Shown piece by piece: positions 44,827 through 53,747 of a stretch of DNA of 64,000 bases (its first letter is position 1; every line of letters begins with the position of its first letter). Source of the stretch: Nitrospirillum amazonense (lineage in GTDB: Bacteria > Pseudomonadota > Alphaproteobacteria > Azospirillales > Azospirillaceae); contig NZ_VITN01000001.1 of assembly GCF_007828045.1 (NCBI RefSeq), positions 62,001 through 126,000 of the forward strand. The letters are read 5' to 3'. The notes beneath the pieces are model-generated. The model did no database searches and had not been told where the DNA came from. It worked only from the letters and a program-made list of their open reading frames with translations. Both the position numbers and the translations under genes were made by a program.

Positions 44827-46248
44827 TCAGCGCTCCAGTACCCAGGTGTCTTTGGTGCCGCCGCCCTGGCTGGAGTTCACCACCAGGGAGCCCTCGCGCA
44901 GGGCCACGCGGGTGAGGCCGCCGGGCACCACCCGGATCTCCCGCCCGTTCAGCACGAAAGGCCGCAGGTCGACATGGCGGGGCGCGATGCCCTGCTCGAC
45001 AAAGGTCGGGCAGGTGGACAGCGCCAGCGTCGGCTGGGCGATATAGTCGGCCGGCCGCGCCTTGATGCGGTCGGCGAACACCGCCCGGTCGGCGGCGGTG
45101 GACTGCGGCCCGATCAGCATGCCGTAGCCGCCGGACCCGCGCGTCTCCTTCACCACCAGTTCGTGCAGGTGCTCCAGCACGTACTTGCGGTCGTCGTCCC
45201 GTTCGCAGAGATAGGTGGGGACGTTCAACAGGATGGGCTCTTCCCCAAGGTAGAAGCGGATCATTTCGGGGACGAAAGGATAGATCGCCTTGTCGTCCGC
45301 GATGCCGGTGCCGACGGCGTTGGCCAGGGTGACCCGGCCGGCGCGGTAGGCCGCGAACAGGCCGGGCACGCCCAGGGCGCTGTCGGGACGGAAGGTCAGC
45401 GGGTCCAGATAATCATCGTCGATACGGCGGTACAGCACGTCCACCCGTTTCGGCCCCTGGGTGGTGCGCATGTAGACGAAACCCTCGTCCACGAACAGGT
45501 CGCCACCCTCCACCAGTTCCACGCCCATCTCATCGGCCAGGAACGAGTGTTCGTAATAGGCGCTGTTGTAGGACCCGGGCGTCAGCACCGCCACGGTGGG
45601 CGCGTCGCGGCAGGCGGGCGGCGCCACCGACTTCAGCGTGTCCAGCAGGTCTTCCGGGTAGTGGGAGACGGGCGCCAGCTTGTGCATGCCGCAGAGGTCG
45701 GGCAGCAGGCGCAGCATGGCCTCGCGGTTCTCCAGCATGTAGGAGACGCCGGACGGCGTGCGGCAATTGTCTTCCAGCACATAGAAATTGTCCGCATCCA
45801 GTCGGACGATGTCGATGCCCGCCACATGGGTGTAGGCGCCAGCCGGGGGCAGGAAGCCCTGCATCTCGGGCCGGAAGCTTTCGTTCCCCAGCACCATGCG
45901 TTCCGGCACCTTGCCCGCGCGCAGGATGTGGCGTTCACCGTAGACATCGGCCAGGAAGGCGTTCAGCGCCTTCACCCGCTGGTGCAGGCCCAGCGACAGC
46001 CTGTCCCATTCGGCCCGCGCCAGCACGCGGGGAATGATGTCGAAGGGGATCAACCGTTCCGGATCTCCGCCTTCCGTGTACACCGCGAAGGTGATGCCCA
46101 CACGCCGGAACAGCGTCTCCGCCTCGCGGCGCTTCAGTTCCAGTTTGTCGGACGGCATTTCGCGCAGCCATCGTTCGATGTCCGCATACGGGCCGCGCAC
46201 CTCATCCGACATGCCCATTTCATTGAATGGACCGTCTGCTTTCGCCAT
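44827..46248 (-). CDS. Circularly permuted ATP-grasp type 2 protein
   Basis: 473 residues from ATG 46248, preceded by GGGGAAGGGG; an in-frame ATG at 46263 is the alternative start. Family blocks are AEWDRLSLGLHQRVKALNAF, LADVYGERHILRAGKVPERM, YTHVAGIDIVRLDADNFYVL, EDNCRTPSGVSYMLENREAM and VVKETRGSGGYGMLIGPQST, the last carrying ATP-grasp-like residues. It probably activates a carboxylate by ATP to ligate an amine, forming a peptide-like tag or cap, but no product is known. It is the first gene of the set ATP-grasp > alpha-E, with Anbu further downstream. Confidence 0.92.
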   Translation of the reverse strand: MAKADGPFNEMGMSDEVRGPYADIERWLREMPSDKLELKRREAETLFRRVGITFAVYTEGGDPERLIPFDIIPRVLARAEWDRLSLGLHQRVKALNAFLADVYGERHILRAGKVPERMVLGNESFRPEMQGFLPPAGAYTHVAGIDIVRLDADNFYVLEDNCRTPSGVSYMLENREAMLRLLPDLCGMHKLAPVSHYPEDLLDTLKSVAPPACRDAPTVAVLTPGSYNSAYYEHSFLADEMGVELVEGGDLFVDEGFVYMRTTQGPKRVDVLYRRIDDDYLDPLTFRPDSALGVPGLFAAYRAGRVTLANAVGTGIADDKAIYPFVPEMIRFYLGEEPILLNVPTYLCERDDDRKYVLEHLHELVVKETRGSGGYGMLIGPQSTAADRAVFADRIKARPADYIAQPTLALSTCPTFVEQGIAPRHVDLRPFVLNGREIRVVPGGLTRVALREGSLVVNSSQGGGTKDTWVLER

Positions 46249-46263
46249 AAACCCCTTCCCCAT

Positions 46264-46636
46264 CGATAGGCCCGACTGATTGGTTGAGCAAGAGCCACGC
46301 CAACTCGGCCTAGCCTAGGAACTGCCCAGGAAATATGCGTTCCGCCAAGGACGCAAAAGCATGGGCGCCCAATGCGCAGGCAATGGCCCGCCGTTCATCG
46401 CCCATAAATTGTGCAGATGCCATCATGGCCCCGGCAGGCGCCCGATGCGGGCCGTTGCGGCGATATGATCACGGGTTTCCTCCTCAACCGAGCGCCGGCC
46501 GCCGTGGCAACCAAAAGGCGCGCTTATCCTTGTCAGCCTTCAATCGAACAGGCCCTGCGCCAGGTCAAGACCCGGCCAGGACAGTCAAAAGAAGTTCATT
46601 TGAGGGAACAGGGTTTCAACCGGCGGCTTCTATCGC
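46264..46636. other. Intergenic region, no gene seen
   Basis: 373 bp between the ATP-grasp start and the LysR stop. I see no convincing coding frame, hairpin terminator or repeat. It should contain the promoter of the ATP-grasp operon on the minus strand, but no strong -35/-10 pair is evident to me. Confidence 0.4.
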
Positions 46637-47527
46637 TTAAGCCAAGTCCCGGCGGCCCATTTCGTCTAGAAAAGCGCTAGCCGCGCGGCTTAGCCCGCGA
46701 TCAGGATGACGCACCAAAGTGAAGGCGCGCGGGGCCAGGGTCAGCGGCACGGGATGCAGCAACCCCACTTCGATGCTGCCGCTGGCGACGGAGGCCGACA
46801 GCGCCGCCGCGCCGCCGCCCGCCTCCACCGCCGCCCGCACCGCCTCATTCGAGGGCAGTTCCAGCGCGATGCGCAACCGGGCGGTATCCACGCCCAGATC
46901 CGCCAGCGCCGCCAGGAAGGCGGAACGGGTGCCGGAGCCCTGTTCCCGCATGATCCAGGGCGTCTCATGCAGGTCGGCCGGCGCCACCGTCTCGCGGAAG
47001 GCCCAGGGATGATGCGGGGCCACCACCACCACCAGCTGGTCCAGCGCCACCTGGTGGGCGGACAGGTCGGGGCTGTCCACCGCCCCCTCGACGAAGCCCA
47101 GGTCGGCCGTGCCGTCCAGCACGGCGGCCGCCACCTGCGCCGTATTGCCGATGGTGAGGTCCAGGTCCACGCCCGGGTGCCGGTCGCGGAAGGCCACCAG
47201 GTGGCGCGGCAGCCAATAGCTGGCGATGGTCTGGCTGGCCTGCACCCGCAACTGCCCCCGCTGCAGGCCCGACAGTTCGGCCAGCGCCCGTTCGGCCATG
47301 TCGGCCCGGGCCAGCACGGCCTTGGCCTCCGCCAGGAACAGGCGGCCGGCCTCCGTCAGGGTGATGCCGCGGCCCACGCGGTTGAACAGGGCCGTCTGAT
47401 AGCGATCCTCCAGCGCCGCGACAGCGGCGCTGGCCGCCGACTGCGCCAGGTTCAGGGCGCGCGCCGCCTGGGTCACGTGCTGGCGTTCCGCCACCGCCAC
47501 GAAGATGCGCAACTGTTCCAGGGTCAA
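46637..47527 (-). CDS. LysR-family transcriptional regulator
   Basis: 296 residues. The HTH is MTLEQLRIFVAVAERQHVTQ and AARALNLAQSAASAAVAALE, then a linker helix and the type 2 periplasmic-binding-protein effector domain from about residue 90 (LRVQASQTIASYWLPRHLVA; GTADLGFVEGAVDSPDLSAH; PWIMREQGSGTRSAFLAALA). It resembles the YeiE/CbbR/CysB-like branch. A YeiE-type regulator is often next to a yeiH exporter gene; here a YeiH gene lies 5 kb away beyond two permeases. It is divergent from the permease pair, with the candidate sigma-54 elements in the 246-bp gap. Confidence 0.92.
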   Translation of the reverse strand: MTLEQLRIFVAVAERQHVTQAARALNLAQSAASAAVAALEDRYQTALFNRVGRGITLTEAGRLFLAEAKAVLARADMAERALAELSGLQRGQLRVQASQTIASYWLPRHLVAFRDRHPGVDLDLTIGNTAQVAAAVLDGTADLGFVEGAVDSPDLSAHQVALDQLVVVVAPHHPWAFRETVAPADLHETPWIMREQGSGTRSAFLAALADLGVDTARLRIALELPSNEAVRAAVEAGGGAAALSASVASGSIEVGLLHPVPLTLAPRAFTLVRHPDRGLSRAASAFLDEMGRRDLA

Positions 47528-47609
47528 GGGATGGGCCCGCCGTCAGGGTGCCGCCGGAAGCGGCGGCGTCGCCGCCACTGTAGCGCAGGCGCGGGCAGCA
47601 CGGCATCAT

Positions 47610-47625
47610 TGTCCGGAAGCGGGCA
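47610..47625. promoter_or_regulatory. Candidate enhancer element 1 (imperfect TGTCCG-N4-CGGACA)
   Basis: TGTCCGGAAGCGGGCA matches element 2 (47633-47648) except at two positions. Start-to-start spacing is 23 bp. It lies about 85-100 bp upstream of the candidate sigma-54 promoter. Confidence 0.5.
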
Positions 47626-47632
47626 ACCAGGC

Positions 47633-47648
47633 TGTCCGGAAACGGACA
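47633..47648. promoter_or_regulatory. Candidate enhancer element 2 (perfect inverted repeat TGTCCG-GAAA-CGGACA)
   Basis: TGTCCGGAAACGGACA is a perfect 6-bp inverted repeat with a 4-base spacer, a size usual for NtrC-family activator sites. A further inverted half-site (TTCCGGACA) is at 47657-47665. Confidence 0.6.
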
Positions 47649-47710
47649 AGGCGCGGTTCCGGACAGCGCCCCGAGGCCTTGGCGCTAAGCGATCCCAAGG
47701 GCTTAAGCGG

Positions 47711-47726
47711 TGGTCCGCCCTTTGCT
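47711..47726 (+). promoter_or_regulatory. Candidate sigma-54 promoter of the tandem permease genes
   Basis: TGGTCCGCCCTTTGCT fits the RpoN consensus TGGCACG-N4-TTGCW: the -24 GG is at 47712-47713, the -12 GC at 47724-47725, with exactly 10 bases between them, and the TTGCT half is perfect. Expected transcription start is about 12 bp downstream, 35-40 bp before the permease ATG. Confidence 0.6.
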
Positions 47727-47773
47727 TGCGGGCGCGGCGATCCCGAAAACGGGTGGGGAATAGGGAAGCGACC

Positions 47774-50185
47774 ATGCTGTACATCGCGGCAAGCCAGGCC
47801 ATCCGGTCCTTGCGGCAGGTGAAGGCCGACATCGTCATCAGCCTGGCGGGGCTGGTGGTCGGGCTGACGGCCAGCCTGTTGATGGCCTTGCTGATCCGCG
47901 ACCAGATGGCCTACGACACCTTCCTGCCCGACCATGCCCAGCTGTACCTGGTGGACAGCGTGCTGGCGCCGGTGGACGAGGACCAGGAGCCGGGCCCCCT
48001 GGTGCGCTGGCGCACCCCGCCCGACCTGGCCGCCACGCTGGTGGCGGAGGCGCCGGAGGTGGAGGCCGCCGCCCGCCTGCTGGACGACGCCCGCAAGATC
48101 CGGCGGGGAGGTGCCGCCTTCCGCGAGTTCGTCACCTGGGTCGACCCCTCCTTCGCCGCCATCATGCACCTGCCGGCGGTGGAGGGCGACCTGAAGGAAA
48201 GCCTGGCCGACCCGGGTGCCGTGGCCCTGACGCAGACCATGGCGCGCAAGCTGTTCGGGCCGGAATCCCCCCTGGGCAAGCGCATCGACCTGGATGAGCG
48301 CACCACGCTGCGCGTGCGCGCCGTGCTGAGGGACCTGCCCTTCCGCAGCCATATGCGGGAGGTGATGATCCTGGCGTCCTCCGCCTCGCCCTATTCGCCC
48401 TTCAGCACCCCCCAGCCCCGTGTCGACGGGCCACGGGCGGATGGCGACCAGACGGCGGCGCGGGCGCCGGGCGACGTCTACACCTATGTCCGCCTTCGGG
48501 ACGGCGCCGACCCGGCGGCGGCGCAACGGACGCTGGACGAGCTGGCCGCCCGGCATTGGGGGGCGGGGCATGCGGGCGGGCAGTCGCCGCAGCTGGTGCC
48601 GATGACCGGCCTGCAGCTGCACGCCGGCCTGAACCCCGACCGGCTGAACCGCATGTACATGATCGGCGGCATCGCCCTGCTGACCCTGCTGATCCCCTGC
48701 ATCAACTTCATCAACATGGCCACGGCCCGGGCCACCCGCCGCGCCGTGGAGGTGGGGGTGCGCAAGATGGGCGGCGCGCGGCGGCGCGACCTGGTGACGC
48801 AATTCATGCTGGAAACGCTGATCCTGGTGGGCATCGCCATGGTCATCGCCCTGTCGCTGACCGAACTGGCCATCCCCCCGGTCAACCGCTTCCTCGACGC
48901 GCGGCTGTCGCTGGACGCCGCCTCGCCCGAGGTGGGGGCCATCGTGGCCGGCCTGGGCGTGGGCGTCACGCTGCTGGCCGGGTTCTACCCCGCCCTGGTG
49001 CTGGCGGCGCACCGGCCGGTGGCCATCCTGAAGGGCAGCGGCCCGGGGACGGCGGCCCCGGTGGTGGACCGGACGGCCCGGGTGCGCCAGGTCCTGATGA
49101 TGGGGCAGTTCATGCTGCTGGTCATGCTGCTGGTGGGGGCCTCGGTCACCTATCGCCAGCAACAGCTGCTGACCCGCGACCGCGTGTCCTATGACACCGC
49201 CGACATCCTGATCCTGGACGCCAGCTGCCCGGAATCCATCCGCGTCGGCCTGCAGCACATCGACGGGGTGAAGGGCGTGGGCTGCACCGGCATGGAAAGC
49301 CTGGAGCGCAGCCGCCCCCTGGTGACGGCCACGCTGAACGATGGCCACGCCGTCCGCCTGAACCGCGTGGCGGCCGACCCGGGCTTCCTGCCCGTATTCC
49401 ACCTGCCCGCCCTGGCCGGGCAACTGCCGGACCCGAAGCGGCCCAGCACCGTGCGCCACAAGGTGGTGATCAACGAGACGGCCGCGCGGGCCCTGGGCAA
49501 CGACATGCCGGAAGACGCCATTGGCCAGACGCTGCACCTGCCGGGCGTGGACGGCGACGTACAGGTGGCGGCGGTGGTGCCCGACTTCCCCATGGGGTCG
49601 CTGCAGGACAAGATCGCCCCGACCTTCTTCGTCAGCGATCCCGGCGGGTATGAGCTGATGTACGTGAAGCTGGCGCCGGGCGACCGCACCCGCACGCTGG
49701 CCGCCATCGACGCCCTGTGGCGCCGCATGGGGGAGTTGGCGCCCAGCGACCGCTATTTCTTCGACGATCACCTGAACTCGCTGACCAGCCTGATCCGGCA
49801 TGAGACGCAGATGATCACCCTGTTCAGCCTGATCAACCTGGGCATGGCCTGCGCCGGCATCTACGGCCTGTCGGCCGTGACGGCGGAGCGGCGGACCAAG
49901 GAGATCGGGGTGCGCAAGGTCTACGGCGCCTCGCTGGCCGACATCCTGCGCCTGCTGCTATGGCAGTTCGCCAAGCCGGTGCTGCTGGCCAGCGCGCTGG
50001 CCTGGCTGCCGGCCTACCTGTTCCTGCGCCGCTGGCTGGCCGGCTTCGCCTATCACGTGGACATCGGCCCCTGGACCTTCCTGGGCCCCACCGCCCTGGC
50101 CCTGGCCATCGCCGCCGCCACCGTGGCCGGCCAGACCATCCTGGTCGCCCGCGCCCGGCCGGTGCTGGCGCTGCGGTACGAATAA
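47774..50185 (+). CDS. MacB/FtsX-type ABC permease (first tandem copy)
   Basis: 803 residues from ATG 47774 (AGGGA upstream). The N-terminal TM is DIVISLAGLVVGLTASLLMA; a MacB-like periplasmic domain follows (FREFVTWVDPSFAAIMHLPA, VALTQTMARKLFG); then FtsX TMs with ALLTLLIPCINFINMATARA and VEVGVRKMGGARRRDLVTQF; a second periplasmic part; and a final FtsX block ending RRTKEIGVRKVYGASLADIL and the C-terminus RPVLALRYE. This belongs to the large permease group that usually works with a MacB/LolD ATPase, but none is adjacent. It is a paralogue of the next gene, 11 bp downstream, with near-identical C-termini, and probably forms a heterodimer with it. Confidence 0.9.
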   Translation: MLYIAASQAIRSLRQVKADIVISLAGLVVGLTASLLMALLIRDQMAYDTFLPDHAQLYLVDSVLAPVDEDQEPGPLVRWRTPPDLAATLVAEAPEVEAAARLLDDARKIRRGGAAFREFVTWVDPSFAAIMHLPAVEGDLKESLADPGAVALTQTMARKLFGPESPLGKRIDLDERTTLRVRAVLRDLPFRSHMREVMILASSASPYSPFSTPQPRVDGPRADGDQTAARAPGDVYTYVRLRDGADPAAAQRTLDELAARHWGAGHAGGQSPQLVPMTGLQLHAGLNPDRLNRMYMIGGIALLTLLIPCINFINMATARATRRAVEVGVRKMGGARRRDLVTQFMLETLILVGIAMVIALSLTELAIPPVNRFLDARLSLDAASPEVGAIVAGLGVGVTLLAGFYPALVLAAHRPVAILKGSGPGTAAPVVDRTARVRQVLMMGQFMLLVMLLVGASVTYRQQQLLTRDRVSYDTADILILDASCPESIRVGLQHIDGVKGVGCTGMESLERSRPLVTATLNDGHAVRLNRVAADPGFLPVFHLPALAGQLPDPKRPSTVRHKVVINETAARALGNDMPEDAIGQTLHLPGVDGDVQVAAVVPDFPMGSLQDKIAPTFFVSDPGGYELMYVKLAPGDRTRTLAAIDALWRRMGELAPSDRYFFDDHLNSLTSLIRHETQMITLFSLINLGMACAGIYGLSAVTAERRTKEIGVRKVYGASLADILRLLLWQFAKPVLLASALAWLPAYLFLRRWLAGFAYHVDIGPWTFLGPTALALAIAAATVAGQTILVARARPVLALRYE

Positions 50186-50196
50186 GGGGACTGCCC

Positions 50197-52590
50197 ATGC
50201 TGGCTACCATCCTGCGCCTGGCCCTGCGTGGTATCCGGCGCACCCGGGCCGACGTGCTGATCACCTTCGTCGGCATGGCCATCGGCCTGACGGCGGCACT
50301 GATGATGGCGCTGCTGACCCGCGACATCATGACCTACAGCCGCGACATCCCCCTCCATGGCCGGACATACATGGTGACGGGCACGGTGATCACGCCTGGG
50401 CAGGCCCCCGCCCAGATGTGGATGACACCCGCCCCCCTGGCCGGGCTGATGGCGGCGGGCATGCCCGATGTCGAGGTGGTCACCCGTTTCATCGGCAACC
50501 CACAAATCATCCGGCGGGGTGACATCGCCTTTCGCGAGGTCGTCATCTGGGCCGACCCCACCCTGTTCCAGGTTCTGCCGCTGCCCGTGGTGGCCGGGGA
50601 TCCCGCCACGGCGCTGGCCACCACCGATGGCGTGGTGCTGACGCGGTCCCTGGCGCGCAAGCTGTTCAGCCAGGACGCGCCGCTGGACCAGACGGTGGAC
50701 ATGGGCGGACAGTCCTTCCTCGTCATGGCCGTGGTCGAGGATTCGCCGGCGCGCGGGGCGCTGCATGATGGCAGCGCCTTCGCCTCGGGCCTAAACGCCA
50801 AATCCAGCCTGACCGCCGCCGCCGGTGACACCCGCATGAATCCGGCCGGCTTCAACCCCGTCTTCACCCATTTCCGCCTGAAGGCCGGCGCCAGCGCCGC
50901 GGCGGCCGACCGGGCCCTGAACGAACTGCTGGCCCGGCACCGGCAGGCTGACGACGTGGGGCAGATGAAGCTGCGCGGCGTGGCGTTGAACGACATCCCG
51001 CTGGATCCGGAATTGAGCCCCCGGTCACGGGCCCTGATGGCCATGATGCTGGTCATCACCACCATGACCTTGATCGTCCCCTGCATCAATTTCGTGGCGC
51101 TGGCCACGGCACGGGCGGGCCAGCGGGCCATGGAGATCGGCATCGCCAAGCTGAGCGGCGCCCGCCGCCGCCACTTGATTACCCAATTCCTGCTGGAGAC
51201 GACGCTGTTGGTGGCCGTCGCCATGGTGGTGGCCATGTCGTTCACCGAACTGGCCCTGGGCCCGGCCAACCGCATTTTGCATACCGAGATGGCGTTGGAA
51301 CTGGCGGCGCCCGACGTCATCGCCATCATCCTGGGCCTGGTGCTGGCGGTGGGCATGCTGGCCGGGGCGTATCCCGCCTTCGTCCTGTCGTCATACCGGC
51401 CAGGCGCCATCCTGAGGGGGGCCGGCGGGGGCGGCGATCGGTCGAGCCGCATCCGCCAGGCCCTGGTGGTGGGGCAGTTCATGCTGCTGATCGCCCTGCT
51501 GAGCGTCACGCTGGTGGTGCATCGGCAGGAGGTCATGCTGACCCACGCCCGCCTGCCCTACGACCCGTCCAATATCGTGGTCTTGCAGGGCACTTGTCCG
51601 GCCGCGCTGCGCGACCGCCTGGCGGCGGCGGACGGCGTGCGGAGCATGGCTTGCGCCGACAGGGAATCCTTGTCGCCCCAGGGTGGTGCGTCCTACAAGG
51701 CCACCCTGCCGGACGGCAGCACGGTGGCCTTGGGCGGCGTGAATGCCGACGCGGCCTTCCTGTCCCTGTTCCATATCGAACCCTTGGCCGGCCGGCTGTT
51801 CGATCCCGCCCGCGCCCAGGAGGCGGGCACGCCCCAGCCCGGCAACACCGTGATCGTGAACGAGACGGCGGCCCACACGCTGGGCTGGGGCCGGGCGGAA
51901 GAGATCGTCGGCCAGACCCTGAACCTGTCCCTGTATGGCTATGAGAGCCGGCTGGAGGTGGTGGGCGTGGTCCCCGATTTTTCCCTGGGCGACCTGGAAG
52001 GGAAAATCCCACCCCTGCTGTTCCGGGTGCGGGGGCGGGAAAACGACACCACCAATGACGGCTTGATCTATGTGAAGCTGAAGGACAGCGGTGCCACCAC
52101 CCTGGCCGCCGTCGATGCCGCCTGGCGGGCGCTCAACCCCGGCGTGCCGGTGCAGCGCTTCTTCTTCGACGACCACGTTGCCATGCTGACCCTGATCATC
52201 CGGCTTGAGGCGCAAATCTTCATCCTGTTCAGCGCCGTCAACGTGCTGATGGCCTGCGCCGGCATCTATGGCCTGTCCGCCTTCACGGCCGAGCGGCGCA
52301 CCAAGGAGATCGGGGTGCGCAAGGTTTATGGCGCTTCCGTCGCCGACATCGTCCGCCTGCTGTTGTGGCAGTTCGCCAAGCCCGTGCTGCTGGCCGGCGT
52401 GCTGGTCTGGATCCCGACCTACTGGGGCCTGCGCCAGTGGCTGGACAGCTTTGCCACCCACGTCGATGTTGGGCCCTTCACCCTGCTGGCCCCCACCGCC
52501 CTGGCCCTGGCGATCGCCGGGCTGACGGTGGCGGGCCAATCGATGCGGGTGGCCAAAGCCAAGCCGATACGGGCCCTGCGTTACGAGTAA
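50197..52590 (+). CDS. MacB/FtsX-type ABC permease (second tandem copy)
   Basis: 797 residues from ATG 50197 with AAGGGG upstream. It has the same architecture as the preceding gene: N-terminal TM DVLITFVGMAIGLTAALMMA, periplasmic domain with FREVVIWADPTLFQVLPLPV, FtsX TMs with LIVPCINFVALATARAGQRA and MEIGIAKLSGARRRHLITQF, and a final block RRTKEIGVRKVYGASVADIV ending RPIRALRYE in the form KPIRALRYE. The last about 110 residues are highly similar to the first copy, the periplasmic parts much less so. This is an old duplication with diverged sensing or substrate domains. The stop is 4 bp from the convergent YeiH stop. Confidence 0.9.
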   Translation: MLATILRLALRGIRRTRADVLITFVGMAIGLTAALMMALLTRDIMTYSRDIPLHGRTYMVTGTVITPGQAPAQMWMTPAPLAGLMAAGMPDVEVVTRFIGNPQIIRRGDIAFREVVIWADPTLFQVLPLPVVAGDPATALATTDGVVLTRSLARKLFSQDAPLDQTVDMGGQSFLVMAVVEDSPARGALHDGSAFASGLNAKSSLTAAAGDTRMNPAGFNPVFTHFRLKAGASAAAADRALNELLARHRQADDVGQMKLRGVALNDIPLDPELSPRSRALMAMMLVITTMTLIVPCINFVALATARAGQRAMEIGIAKLSGARRRHLITQFLLETTLLVAVAMVVAMSFTELALGPANRILHTEMALELAAPDVIAIILGLVLAVGMLAGAYPAFVLSSYRPGAILRGAGGGGDRSSRIRQALVVGQFMLLIALLSVTLVVHRQEVMLTHARLPYDPSNIVVLQGTCPAALRDRLAAADGVRSMACADRESLSPQGGASYKATLPDGSTVALGGVNADAAFLSLFHIEPLAGRLFDPARAQEAGTPQPGNTVIVNETAAHTLGWGRAEEIVGQTLNLSLYGYESRLEVVGVVPDFSLGDLEGKIPPLLFRVRGRENDTTNDGLIYVKLKDSGATTLAAVDAAWRALNPGVPVQRFFFDDHVAMLTLIIRLEAQIFILFSAVNVLMACAGIYGLSAFTAERRTKEIGVRKVYGASVADIVRLLLWQFAKPVLLAGVLVWIPTYWGLRQWLDSFATHVDVGPFTLLAPTALALAIAGLTVAGQSMRVAKAKPIRALRYE

Positions 52591-52594
52591 GGCG

Positions 52595-53629
52595 TCACGC
52601 CCACACCGTCACGATTAGCACCAGGCTCAGGCCGGCGATGAACAGGCTGGCCAGGGCGCCCAGGGCCAGGGGGGCGATGCCCTTGGCGGCCATGCGGCCG
52701 ACGTGGGTGTGCAGGCCCATGGCGGCCAGGGCCAGGGTCAGCAGGCTGGTGGTCACGCCGGGGGCCCAGTCCTTCACCACGGCGGGAACGGCGTGCAGGC
52801 TGTTCAGGGCGACCAGCGCCACGAAGCCCAGGATGAACCACGGCATGGGCATGGGCTTGCCGCCCGTGCCTTCCCGCCGGCGGCGCAGGGCGCCCAGCGA
52901 CAGGACCAGGGGGGCCAGCATGGCCACGCGGGTGAGCTTGGCCACCGTGCCGAATTCCCCGGCCTGCTGGCCCGACTGGAAAGCGGCGGCCACCACCTGG
53001 GCGATCTCATGGATGGATGCGCCGGCCCACAGGCCCACGGCGCGGGGCGCCAGATGCAAGGCGGCACCCAGGGCCGGATAGCTGAGCATGGCGATGCTGC
53101 CGAAGACGGTGACGCAGGCGACGGCGTAGGCCGCATCCTCATCATCGGCCTGGGTGACGGTGTTGGCCGCGACCACGGCCGAGGCGCCACAGATCGAGGT
53201 GCCGGCGGCGATCAGTTCGGCCAGCGGCGCCGGCACGCCCAGCCAGCGGCCCACCGTCTTGGTGAAAACGAAGGTGGCCACCAGGCTGACGGCGATGATG
53301 GCGACGCCCGTGGGCCCCACCGCCGCCACCTGGGCCGCCGTCAACTGCAGGCCCAGCATGGCCACGGCGATGCGCAACAGGCGCTTCAGCACGAAGGTCA
53401 CCCCCGCCTGCGTCACCCTGGGCAGGCCGATCGCGCTGCGCAGCGCGATACCCACCACCACGGCCAGGATCATGGGGCTGAACAATCCCAGGGCGGGCAC
53501 GCGGTGCAGGGCAAGGCCGGCCGCCGCCGGGATGAGGCAGTAGACCAGGCCCGGGACCAGGCGGGTGGCGGAAGCCAGCGTGGGCCAGCGGACGGCGTGT
53601 GCGGCGGCGGTATGGGCGGTGTGGACCAT
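52595..53629 (-). CDS. YeiH-family putative exporter (UPF0324)
   Basis: 344 residues with about 9-10 membrane segments. Family blocks are PGLVYCLIPAAAGLALHRVP, LFSPMILAVVVGIALRSAIG, GVTFVLKRLLRIAVAMLGLQ, AAGTSICGASAVVAANTVTQ (the conserved GxSxCGxSA segment), and LWAGASIHEIAQVVAAAFQS. Members are annotated as putative sulfate exporters, but few have been tested. ATG 53629 starts the conserved N-terminus; the frame is open 44 codons upstream over non-coding sequence. A hairpin sits 24-51 bp upstream of the start. The LysR gene 5 kb away is a possible regulator, by analogy with yeiE. Confidence 0.9.
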   Translation of the reverse strand: MVHTAHTAAAHAVRWPTLASATRLVPGLVYCLIPAAAGLALHRVPALGLFSPMILAVVVGIALRSAIGLPRVTQAGVTFVLKRLLRIAVAMLGLQLTAAQVAAVGPTGVAIIAVSLVATFVFTKTVGRWLGVPAPLAELIAAGTSICGASAVVAANTVTQADDEDAAYAVACVTVFGSIAMLSYPALGAALHLAPRAVGLWAGASIHEIAQVVAAAFQSGQQAGEFGTVAKLTRVAMLAPLVLSLGALRRRREGTGGKPMPMPWFILGFVALVALNSLHAVPAVVKDWAPGVTTSLLTLALAAMGLHTHVGRMAAKGIAPLALGALASLFIAGLSLVLIVTVWA

Positions 53630-53652
53630 GGTGGCGGTGCCTTGATGCGAAA

Positions 53653-53680
53653 GGGGCGCGACCCCATTGGACCGCGCCCC
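53653..53680 (-). terminator. GC-rich hairpin between carboxypeptidase and YeiH genes
   Basis: GGGGCGCG (53653-53660) and CGCGCCCC (53673-53680) form an 8-bp stem; on the minus strand CCCCTTTCGC follows. It could end the D,D-carboxypeptidase transcript or be a leader element of the YeiH gene. Confidence 0.55.
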
Positions 53681-53747
53681 CAAACATCGCCATTTCACAC
53701 AAAACCATCCAACAGATTGTTCTGTTGATATCGATCTTATTTTTAGA

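Noticed and set aside
46706-47773. Upstream extension of the first tandem permease gene
   Set aside because: The frame is open for another 356 codons, but this part is antisense to the LysR gene and the real start at 47774 has a ribosome site and a proper membrane N-terminus.
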